A DNA stretch of 13,276 bases from contig CAZLGB010000089.1 of assembly GCA_964558825.1 (NCBI GenBank), forward strand, positions 1 to 13,276, read 5' to 3'. The notes below the pieces were generated by a model that was not told the origin of the DNA, searched no databases, and saw only the letters and a list, made by a program, of their open reading frames with translations. Position 1 is the first letter of the stretch, and each line of letters begins with the position of its first letter. Positions 7,762-13,276 of the stretch are shown in pieces. The stretch comes from Phosphoribacter sp964558825. GTDB lineage: Bacteria; Actinomycetota; Actinomycetes; Actinomycetales; Dermatophilaceae. Both the position numbers and the translations under genes were made by a program.

Positions 7762-9791
7762 GCCGCGGGCTGCCGACCCTCCCGGCCCTCGTCGTCGGCA
7801 GCGTGCGGCACACGCGCCTCCGCCCGGTACGGCACAGCTTCACCCATGGGCACTATCAGTGGCTGATCGACCTCGACGACCCGCCGCGCCTGGCGCCGGC
7901 CCTCGATCGGCTCACGGCCGTGCACCCCGTCGACCATCTCGACGGCCCCGCTACTTTTCAGGAGCTCAAAGCCGCTGTCCTGCAGCTCATCTCGCGAGAG
8001 CACATCGAGCTGCCACCTCACCCGCGTGTGCTGTTGCTCGCCCACGCGCGCCTGGGCGGCCACGTCTTCGACCCGCTGTCGGTCTATTGGGTGCTCGACG
8101 CCTCGGGCGAGACGGTCGCGGCCGTCCTCGAGGTCCGCAACACCTACGGCGGTCGGCACACCTACGTGCTCACCCCTGACCCGGGGGGTGCCGCCCAGGT
8201 CGACAAGGTCTTCCTCGTCTCTCCCTTCAACGACACCACCGGGAGGTATGCCGTGCGGCTGCGCCTCGACGCCGAGCGGGTCACAGTCGCCGTGCGTCTC
8301 GACCACGGAGGCTCCCCACTGGTCTCCGCGTCGGTGACCGGTCGCCCGGTGCCGTTGACCAATCGCTCGCTGGTCACCGTGCTGATGCGCTATCCGCTTC
8401 TGCCGCAACGGGTCAGCGCTCTGATTCGCGTGCACGGCGTGTGGCTCTGGAGCCGTCGGCTGCCGGTGCTCCGCGAGCGGGCGGCGAATCCGAGACCGTT
8501 CAGCCGGCTGGCCACTCCCACCGGCGGCGGCGCCGTTCCCCCTGCTGAACACGCCGCGGACCTGGCCCCCGACCCCCGGCTGGAGCCGGCCGCACAGCAT
8601 ACCCGGTGGACCCGTGGGTGGATCGCCCGCGCGCTGGTGCGCCGACTGGTGCGCCCGCTGCCCGTCCGCGTGCGCCTGCCCGACGGACGCACGTGGGGGC
8701 GGGCGGCCGAGCCGGTGCCGGTCCTGCAGATCAACGACGCCGATGCGTTCTTCCGCCGATTGGAGAGCCACCCCAAGATCGGGCTGGGGGAGGCCTACAT
8801 GGCGGGCGACTGGGCCGCAGGGCCGGGGACCGATCTCGCTGACCTGCTCATCCCCTTTGCTGCTCGCCTCGAGCGACTGCTCCCGCGGCCGGTCCTCGCC
8901 TGTCGAGGTCTGGTCGACCGCGCCCTGCCGGCTCACCAGCGCAACACCCTGGCCGGCTCGCGCACCAATGTCTCGGCGCACTATGACCTCAGCAACGAGC
9001 TCTTCGCCGCGTTCCTCGACGAGACGATGAGCTACAGCAGCGCCCTCTTTGACGAGGCGCGGCCCTGGGGAGATCAAGATCTGGCCGCGGCTCAGTGGCG
9101 CAAGATCGACGCCGCACTGGACGCGGCCGGGGTTGGCTCGGGCACGCGGCTGCTCGAAATCGGCTCTGGCTGGGGCGAATTGGCGATCCGAGCGGCTCGG
9201 CGTGGAGCGACGGTCACGACGATTACCCTCTCACGCGAGCAACAGGAGCTGGCTCGCGAGCGGATAGCCGCGGCCGGTGTTGCCGATAGGGCCGAGGTCG
9301 AGTTGCGCGATTACCGCGAGCTGACCGGGCAGTTCGACGCCATCGTCAGCATCGAGATGATCGAGGCGGTCGGCGAGTCGTATTGGCCGGTCTATGTCCG
9401 GGCGATCGATCGGGCGCTCGCTCCCGGTGGCACGGCGGTCATCCAGGCGATCCTCATGGAGCACCATCGATTCGAGGCGACCAAACACTCCTATGGCTGG
9501 ATCCAGAAGCACGTCTTTCCTGGGGGTCTCATCCCGTCGCTGGAGGCGCTCGAGCACGTGACGGCACGGCATACGTCGCTGCGAGTGGGGGACGTGCGCC
9601 GCTTCGGTCCCCACTACGCACATACCCTGCGACGGTGGCGGCGCACCTTCGATGCCAACTGGCCGCGGATCGCCACGGCGGGCTTCGACGAGATCTTCCG
9701 GCGGCAGTGGGAGTTCTACCTGGCCTACTGCGAGGCCGGCTTCGCCACCGGCTATCTCGACGTCGCACAACTCACCCTGAGGAGGACCTGA
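7758..9791 (+). CDS. Fusion protein: DUF1365 domain + cyclopropane-fatty-acid-synthase-type SAM methyltransferase
   Basis: One uninterrupted 677-residue frame holds two domains usually encoded by adjacent genes. Residues about 10-240 are DUF1365 (VRHTRLRPVRHSFTHGHY at 16-33, GHVFDPLSVYW at 101-111, NDTTGRYAVR, then the conserved tail near RVHGVWLW). A proline/alanine-rich linker follows (about 243-285). Residues about 290-677 are a CFA synthase-like methyltransferase: HYDLSNELFAAFLDETMSYS (408-427), SAM motif LLEIGSGWGELAIRAA (465-480), SIEMIEAVGESYWPVY (531-546), KHVFPGG (584-590) and YLAYCEAGF, whose Cys658 matches the catalytic-region cysteine of E. coli Cfa. It should transfer the SAM methyl group to the double bond of phospholipid acyl chains; the product may be cyclopropane, methylene/methyl or a methylated alkene. 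DUF1365 has no firmly known function. GTG 7758 was chosen because DUF1365 begins directly after it and it overlaps the preceding stop; upstream in-frame codons lie inside the previous gene. Confidence 0.92.
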   Translation: MSRGLPTLPALVVGSVRHTRLRPVRHSFTHGHYQWLIDLDDPPRLAPALDRLTAVHPVDHLDGPATFQELKAAVLQLISREHIELPPHPRVLLLAHARLGGHVFDPLSVYWVLDASGETVAAVLEVRNTYGGRHTYVLTPDPGGAAQVDKVFLVSPFNDTTGRYAVRLRLDAERVTVAVRLDHGGSPLVSASVTGRPVPLTNRSLVTVLMRYPLLPQRVSALIRVHGVWLWSRRLPVLRERAANPRPFSRLATPTGGGAVPPAEHAADLAPDPRLEPAAQHTRWTRGWIARALVRRLVRPLPVRVRLPDGRTWGRAAEPVPVLQINDADAFFRRLESHPKIGLGEAYMAGDWAAGPGTDLADLLIPFAARLERLLPRPVLACRGLVDRALPAHQRNTLAGSRTNVSAHYDLSNELFAAFLDETMSYSSALFDEARPWGDQDLAAAQWRKIDAALDAAGVGSGTRLLEIGSGWGELAIRAARRGATVTTITLSREQQELARERIAAAGVADRAEVELRDYRELTGQFDAIVSIEMIEAVGESYWPVYVRAIDRALAPGGTAVIQAILMEHHRFEATKHSYGWIQKHVFPGGLIPSLEALEHVTARHTSLRVGDVRRFGPHYAHTLRRWRRTFDANWPRIATAGFDEIFRRQWEFYLAYCEAGFATGYLDVAQLTLRRT

Positions 9792-10222
9792 TGGCCCGCA
9801 CCCTGCACCGCACCGTCTCCACGAGGACCTCGGCCGATCGGGTCTTCACCTATCTCGCCGACTTCAGCACCGCCGCCGAGTGGGATTCGGGCACCGTGTC
9901 GTGCACTCGGATCAGCGGCGACGGCGGACCAGGGACGGTCTACCGCAACGTTTCTCGCTTCGCTGGACGCGAGGTCGAGCTCGACTACACCGTGGTGTCG
10001 TGCGAGGCGCCGACGGTGGTCTTCGAGGGTCGCAATGCGACGGTCGTCAGCCGAGACACCATCACCGTCACCCCGCAGGGCGACGGGGCGTTGGTGGACT
10101 ACCTGGCCGAGTTCACCTTCTCGGGTGTGGGGCGGTGGCTGGGCCCGATTATGCAGCCGCTGCTCGAGCGGCTCGGCGACGCGACGGCGGCCCAGCTGGG
10201 TCGCACGCTCGACACCCTGTGA
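9791..10222 (+). CDS. SRPBCC-family protein (polyketide cyclase/dehydrase-like)
   Basis: A 143-residue START/Bet v1-like fold protein. The N-terminal pattern (LHRTVSTRTSADRVFTYLADF, in two stretches around residues 4-24, then AAEWDSGTV) is the typical beta1-helix start of the Polyketide_cyc2/SRPBCC class. A C-terminal long helix (about 116-143) closes the hydrophobic cavity. Such proteins bind hydrophobic ligands and are rarely catalytic without context. The ATG overlaps the preceding TGA by 1 bp (TGATG), and a strong GAGGAGG (9779-9785) sits 5 nt upstream, so translation is coupled to the lipid methyltransferase. A lipid-binding or acyl-presenting role in the same pathway is a plausible inference; the substrate is not visible. 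Confidence 0.85.
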   Translation: MARTLHRTVSTRTSADRVFTYLADFSTAAEWDSGTVSCTRISGDGGPGTVYRNVSRFAGREVELDYTVVSCEAPTVVFEGRNATVVSRDTITVTPQGDGALVDYLAEFTFSGVGRWLGPIMQPLLERLGDATAAQLGRTLDTL

Positions 10223-10244
10223 GCCGGGCCGCGAGGATGGGCGG

Positions 10245-11663
10245 ATGACCTCGGTCCTCTGGCTGCGCCGCGACCTGCGGGCGGCCGACCACCCAGCCGG
10301 GTGGGCGGCCATCCGCGCGGCCGAGACGTCGGCCGGCGGCGGTGATGTGGTCGTGCTCTTCGTCATCGACCCCGCCCTGTGGGACGCGGCGGGGCCGGTC
10401 CGACGTGGCTGGCTGGGGGCCAACCTGCGCGCCGTCTCCGACGAAGGCTTCGCCGGGCGGCTCGTCCTTCGCGCCGGGCACCCGGCCGAGGTCGTCCCAC
10501 AGGTCGCTCGCGAGGTCGCCGCCACCAGCGTCCACGTCACCCGCGAGACCACCCCTGCGGGGCGGCGACGTGACCTCCTCGTTGCCGAACGTCTTGCTGC
10601 GCAGGGAGTTTCGTGGGTCGAGACGGGGAGCCCGTATGCCGTGGGGCCGGGGATCGTCACCACGGGCGCCGGCACGCCCTATCAGGTCTTCACGCCCTTC
10701 TTCGGCGCTTGGCGGGCCCACGGCTGGCCGGCCCCGGCGCCGGACCTGCCGCCGGGCGAGCAGTGGGCGTGCCAATTGCCGAGCGACCGCGAAGCCGTCG
10801 CTGCCGTCGCGCGCGCGGTGGCCGAGGCCCCCGCCGGCCTGCTGCACGATGCGGGAGAGCTGGCCGCACGCCGACGCTGGACGGCCTTCCGCGACGGTGC
10901 GCTCACGGCATACCCGCGGGATCGTGATCGGCCCGATCGCGACGGCACGTCGGGGGTGTCCCGCTATCTCAAACTCGGTGTGCTGCACCCGCGCACGCTC
11001 TTGCACGAGATCACCGCGCGCGGCGACGAGGGGGCCCGCGCCTTCGCCCGCGAGCTCGCGTGGCGGGAGTTCTATGCCGACGTGCTGTGGCACCACCCAG
11101 GCAGTGCCTGGCGCGACCTGCGACCGGCGCTGCGCGGGCTCGCCTATGACGAGCCAGGCGAGCTGGTCGAGGCGTGGCGGGTGGGGCGCACCGGCTTTCC
11201 GATCGTCGACGCGGGGATGCGCCAACTCGCCGCGACCGGGTGGATGCACAACCGGGTGCGGATGATCACCGCGAGCTTCCTTACCAAAGACCTGCATGTG
11301 TGGTGGCCGGTCGGCGCCCGGCACTTCCTCGAGCACCTCGTCGACGGCGACATCGCCTCCAACAGCCATGGTTGGCAATGGGTTGCGGGCACGGGCACCG
11401 ATGCCGCCCCCTACTTCCGCGTCTTCAATCCGATCTCGCAAGGTGTGCGTTTCGACCCCGCGGGCGACTACGTGCGCCGCTGGATCCCGGAGCTCGCCCA
11501 CGTGCAGGGAGCGCTCGCCCACGAGCCGTGGCGCGCCCCTGATGGTCTCGCCCACGGCTATCCGCAGCGCATCGTCAACCACGACGACGAGCGTCGCGAG
11601 GCCCTGGCGAGGTATGCCGCTGCCCGCGCCGTCTCAGCCGCCCCATCCGATCGCCCCGTCTGA
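10245..11663 (+). CDS. phr: Class I CPD DNA photolyase (cryptochrome/photolyase family)
   Basis: A 472-residue blue-light repair enzyme that splits cyclobutane pyrimidine dimers using FADH-. The N-terminal antenna domain begins VLWLRRDLR (4-12) and includes TPYQVFTPFFGAW (144-156). The FAD domain shows TSGVSRYLKLGVL (235-247), RELAWREFY (269-277), RTGFPIVDAGMRQL, TGWMHNRVRM, then DGDIASNSHGWQWVAGTG (368-384) and DAAPYFRVFNPISQG. The flavin N5-contacting Asn of E. coli photolyase (Asn378) corresponds to Asn373, and Trp377 matches Trp382 of the electron-transfer chain, so a photolyase rather than a signalling cryptochrome is indicated. GAGGA (10232-10236) lies 8 nt before ATG 10245, and the gene follows the SRPBCC stop by 22 bp. 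Co-transcription with membrane-lipid enzymes suggests a common light or oxidative stress programme. Confidence 0.96.
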   Translation: MTSVLWLRRDLRAADHPAGWAAIRAAETSAGGGDVVVLFVIDPALWDAAGPVRRGWLGANLRAVSDEGFAGRLVLRAGHPAEVVPQVAREVAATSVHVTRETTPAGRRRDLLVAERLAAQGVSWVETGSPYAVGPGIVTTGAGTPYQVFTPFFGAWRAHGWPAPAPDLPPGEQWACQLPSDREAVAAVARAVAEAPAGLLHDAGELAARRRWTAFRDGALTAYPRDRDRPDRDGTSGVSRYLKLGVLHPRTLLHEITARGDEGARAFARELAWREFYADVLWHHPGSAWRDLRPALRGLAYDEPGELVEAWRVGRTGFPIVDAGMRQLAATGWMHNRVRMITASFLTKDLHVWWPVGARHFLEHLVDGDIASNSHGWQWVAGTGTDAAPYFRVFNPISQGVRFDPAGDYVRRWIPELAHVQGALAHEPWRAPDGLAHGYPQRIVNHDDERREALARYAAARAVSAAPSDRPV

Positions 11664-11671
11664 GGAGAGCC

Positions 11672-12697
11672 ATGAGCGCCGCCCACACCACACCACCCTC
11701 GGCCGCGGGCGAGCACCCGTCGGATCGCCTGATGGACAGGCTGTCCCGCGCAGTGGACACCGCGCTGGACCGCACCGTTGTCCTCGGCTATGCCGCCCCC
11801 GGCCACGCGATCCGGCAGCTGCTGTCGACCTGGCCGGAGGATCCGGCCCCGGATGCGTTGCAGGGCAAGCACGTCATCGTCACCGGTGCGACCTCCGGCC
11901 TGGGCACGCGCACGGCCACCGACCTCGCTGCGCTGGGCGCTCACGTCCATCTGCTCGTGCGTGATCCGGCGCGGGCCGCCGAGGTGGGCCGCAGCATCGA
12001 GTCGCTCGGCCGCGGTGCGCACAGCATCTGGCGGTGCGATCTCGCCGACCTCGAGTCGGTGCTCGCCTGCGCCGCGCAGCTGCGGGCGGCAGTGCCGGCG
12101 CTGCACGCGATCGTCCACAACGCCGGCATCCTTCCGGCGACCCGTCAGACCGACAGCACGGGACATGAGTTGACCATGGGGGTGCACGTCCTCGGACCGA
12201 TCCTGCTCACCGAGGAGTTGCTGCCCGCGCTCGGTGGGCAGGCCGCCCGGGTCATCTTCGTGACCTCTGGGGGGATGTATGCCCAGGCGCTCGAGTTGGA
12301 TGACCTCGATTATCACGACCAGCCCTATCGGGGGTCGATGGCCTATGCCCGGAGCAAGCGGGCGCAGGTCGAGCTCCTGCCAGTGCTCCAACGGCGTTGG
12401 GCGCCAAGGGGGCTCGCGGTCTATGCCACCCATCCGGGCTGGGCGGCCAGCCCGGGGGTCACCACGTCGCTGCCGGTCTTTGCCAAGGTGACCGCACCGG
12501 TGTTGCGCCGTGGCGAGGCCGGGGTCGACACGACGACGTGGCTCGTCGCGGTGGAGCCGCGGCCTGCTGGAGGCGGCCTCTGGCACGACCGGCGACAGCG
12601 GCCGACGAGCTATTTGCGTCGGACCCGGCCCACGGAGGCGCAGCGGCGCCGGCTGTGGGAGTGGGTGGCGACCGAGACCGGCATACCTCTCGGGTGA
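11672..12697 (+). CDS. Short-chain dehydrogenase/reductase, DHRS12-like
   Basis: A 341-residue classical SDR with an N-terminal extension of about 65 residues. Cofactor motif TGATSGLG (71-78) is followed by an arginine after the second strand (LLVRDPAR, Arg97), suggesting NADP(H). The NAG motif is at 150-152, the catalytic Ser in VTSGGMY (about 199) and Tyr225/Lys229 in YARSK. The segment HPGWAASPGVTTSLPVF after the active site is characteristic of DHRS12-like SDRs. Substrate is unknown; reduction or oxidation of a modified acyl or carbonyl intermediate would fit the operon. The ATG lies 8 bp after the photolyase stop with GAGGAGA (11662-11668) as ribosome site. An SDR of this type recurs in proteobacterial photolyase/CFA clusters. 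Its final codons are duplicated as a remnant at about 13003-13033. Confidence 0.92.
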   Translation: MSAAHTTPPSAAGEHPSDRLMDRLSRAVDTALDRTVVLGYAAPGHAIRQLLSTWPEDPAPDALQGKHVIVTGATSGLGTRTATDLAALGAHVHLLVRDPARAAEVGRSIESLGRGAHSIWRCDLADLESVLACAAQLRAAVPALHAIVHNAGILPATRQTDSTGHELTMGVHVLGPILLTEELLPALGGQAARVIFVTSGGMYAQALELDDLDYHDQPYRGSMAYARSKRAQVELLPVLQRRWAPRGLAVYATHPGWAASPGVTTSLPVFAKVTAPVLRRGEAGVDTTTWLVAVEPRPAGGGLWHDRRQRPTSYLRRTRPTEAQRRRLWEWVATETGIPLG

Positions 12698-12736
12698 GGT
12701 GATGAGAAAGCGGTTTCCTGGTGGGTTCTGATCAGG
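12674..12736. repeat. Duplicated segment, copy A (SDR 3' end plus spacer)
   Basis: This 63-bp segment begins in the last codons of the SDR gene (GAGACCGGCAT...) and ends at GATCAGG. It is matched with about 80% or better identity by 13014-13077, with both copies containing GATGAG, GCGGTTT and CCTGGTGGGTT in the same order. A shortened third copy ends at 13130. It indicates a local tandem duplication. Confidence 0.75.
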
Positions 12737-12772
12737 TCAGTTGGCGACGACAGGCTCGGTGAACGGGTCGAG
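12730..12772. repeat. 43-bp direct repeat, copy 1 (partner at 13124-13166)
   Basis: Bases 12730-12772 and 13124-13166 agree at 42 of 43 positions (one T/C difference at GGCTCGGT versus GGCTCGGC). On the minus strand both encode the C-terminal tail LDPF(T/A)EPVVAN and its stop codon plus 3' flank. The near identity implies a recent duplication or gene conversion. Confidence 0.85.
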
Positions 12773-12870
12773 GCCTGTGTCAGGCCCGGTCGAGGTCACA
12801 TTCCCCGCCGCGGCCGATCCGCCGTCGGAGCCCGCCGCGGCCGATCCGCCGGCGCCGGTCGCCGCAGCAG

Positions 12871-12911
12871 ACCCGCCACGCGCCTGATTGAGCGTTCGAG
12901 TGGCGGGTTTT
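12871..12911 (+). terminator. Possible rho-independent terminator
   Basis: ACCCGCCAC (12871-12879) and GTGGCGGGT (12900-12908) are perfect 9-bp inverted arms with a 20-nt loop, followed by three further T residues (12909-12911). It lies about 170 bp beyond the SDR stop and could end the long plus-strand operon. The loop is long and the T-run short, so confidence is limited; the right arm is also part of a direct repeat. Confidence 0.35.
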
Positions 12912-12964
12912 CCGGGTGTTTCGCGGCTTGCGAGGCCTGATTGATCGTTCGAGTGGCGGGTTTT
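12882..12964. repeat. 30-bp direct repeat pair
   Basis: The segments 12882-12911 and 12935-12964 (both starting GCCTGATTGA or GCCTGATTGAT and ending GTGGCGGGTTTT) match at 29 of 30 positions with a 23-bp gap between them. They share the core CGTTCGAGTGGCGGG. No gene function is apparent. Confidence 0.8.
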
Positions 12965-13013
12965 GCAGGTGGCGGATGGGCGGGCTGGCCGGGGTGGCTC
13001 GCGAGTCGCGGCG

Positions 13014-13077
13014 GAGACCGGCATGCCCCGCGGGGTGAGCCGATGAGTAGGCGGTTTGCCTGGTGGGTTTGATCAGG
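13014..13077. repeat. Duplicated segment, copy C (SDR 3'-end remnant plus spacer)
   Basis: A diverged copy of 12674-12736. In the frame of the SDR gene, bases from about 13003 read VAAETGMPRG, matching the true SDR C-terminus VATETGIPLG, but the stop is lost and the frame continues to GVSR before TGA. This shows the duplicated block included the end of the SDR gene. Confidence 0.65.
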
Positions 13078-13130
13078 GATGTGCCAGGTGAGGTGGGAGT
13101 AAGCGCTTGCCTGGTGGGGATTTGATCAGG

Positions 13131-13276
13131 TCAGTTGGCGACGACAGGCTCGGCGAACGGGTCGAGACCGTCGTCAGACTCGGTCCCGGTGGCCGCCAGC
13201 GCAGCCGACGGAGCAGCCGCCGCGGCCGATCCGTCGACGCCGGTCGCCGCGGCCGATCCGCCGGCGCCGGTCGCCG
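13131..13276 (-). CDS. C-terminus of an unidentified protein with 9-residue Ala/Gly/Ser/Thr repeats (partial, runs off the right edge)
   Basis: Minus-strand frame open from the window edge to a TGA at 13133-13131, giving the last 48 or so residues. It is a low-complexity tail of 9-residue units (GSAAATGAG, GSAAATGVD, GSAAAAAPS), corresponding to 27-bp DNA repeats at 13224-13250 and 13251-13276, followed by an acidic end TESDDGLDPFAEPVVAN. No catalytic domain is visible. Multicopy actinobacterial proteins such as DUF222/HNH endonucleases often have such variable tails, but that is a guess. It converges with the SDR operon. A near-copy of this tail lies at 12737-12870. Confidence 0.5.
   Translation of the reverse strand, partial: ATGAGGSAAATGVDGSAAAAAPSAALAATGTESDDGLDPFAEPVVAN

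Larger units (their letters stand above)
12737..13024 (-). pseudogene. Truncated duplicate of the minus-strand gene at the right edge (C-terminal tail remnant)
   Basis: A 95-codon minus-strand frame whose last 45 or so residues (Gly/Ser/Ala/Thr repeats such as GGSAAATGAGGSAAA, then TGLDPFTEPVVAN and stop) are a copy of the C-terminus encoded at 13131-13276. The N-terminal half is arginine/proline-rich, matches no domain I recognise and runs through other repeats, including a 30-bp direct repeat, so it is probably not native coding sequence. No good ribosome site precedes the ATG at 13024 on the minus strand. I read it as a 3' gene fragment left by duplication; a small expressed protein cannot be ruled out. 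Confidence 0.5.

Noticed and set aside
10245..11663. Photolyase gene as a signalling cryptochrome
   Set aside because: The flavin-contact Asn, antenna and repair-domain motifs are of CPD photolyase type and there is no C-terminal extension.
12674..13276. CRISPR array
   Set aside because: Repeats are of unequal length and spacing, derive from gene ends and coding tails, and no unit recurs with regular spacers.
12674..13276. Insertion sequence or integrase-mediated element
   Set aside because: No transposase or integrase frame, no terminal inverted repeats with target duplication and no tRNA were found; a local duplication explains the pattern better.

Overview
The window is about 72% GC, densely coded and strongly biased to G/C at third codon positions. 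Its gene content (OtsAB trehalose synthesis, MMPL transporter, leaderless-type promoters) points to a high-GC actinobacterium. A Micrococcales member of the Intrasporangiaceae/Dermatophilaceae type is my best guess, from overall style rather than any diagnostic gene.

Layout. (1) 1-450: 3' end of a 5-oxoprolinase subunit C (pxpC-like) gene entering from the left. (2) 499-2743: otsA and otsB, the two-step trehalose pathway, behind a probable leaderless promoter. (3) 2794-3726: a monoacylglycerol-lipase-like alpha/beta hydrolase. (4) 3751-3840: two tandem hairpins between convergent genes, built from the word GTATGCCG. (5) 3886-4371, minus strand: a MarR-family regulator, divergent from a long plus-strand operon. 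The short spacer carries a perfect 15-bp palindrome over the operon promoter. (6) 4427-12697: six tightly packed plus-strand genes with gaps of 8, -4, -1, 22 and 8 bp. They encode an MMPL exporter, a COG2907-type FAD amine oxidase, a DUF1365 domain fused to a cyclopropane-fatty-acid-synthase-type methyltransferase, an SRPBCC protein, a class I CPD photolyase and a DHRS12-like SDR. (7) 12698-13276: no intact gene. It holds duplicated debris and the C-terminus of a minus-strand gene that runs off the right edge.

The most coherent system is the operon in (6). The same set (photolyase, flavin amine oxidase, DUF1365, CFA-type methyltransferase, SDR) forms light- or singlet-oxygen-induced clusters in proteobacteria, under RpoE/ChrR or LitR control, and the lipid enzymes there are linked to methylated or furan fatty acids. 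Here it appears to be under a MarR repressor, has gained an MMPL exporter and carries two lipid domains on one polypeptide. I infer a membrane-lipid modification and DNA-repair response to photo-oxidative or membrane stress.

The most unusual sequence-level signal is the 8-mer GTATGCCG/CGGCATAC. It occurs 20 times, plus one 7-base match (GTATGCC), where base composition predicts well under one. It appears on both strands and in all three codon phases, at the cost of rare codons, and as inverted pairs in the terminator region. This resembles the behaviour of DNA uptake sequences in other phyla; its role here is unknown.
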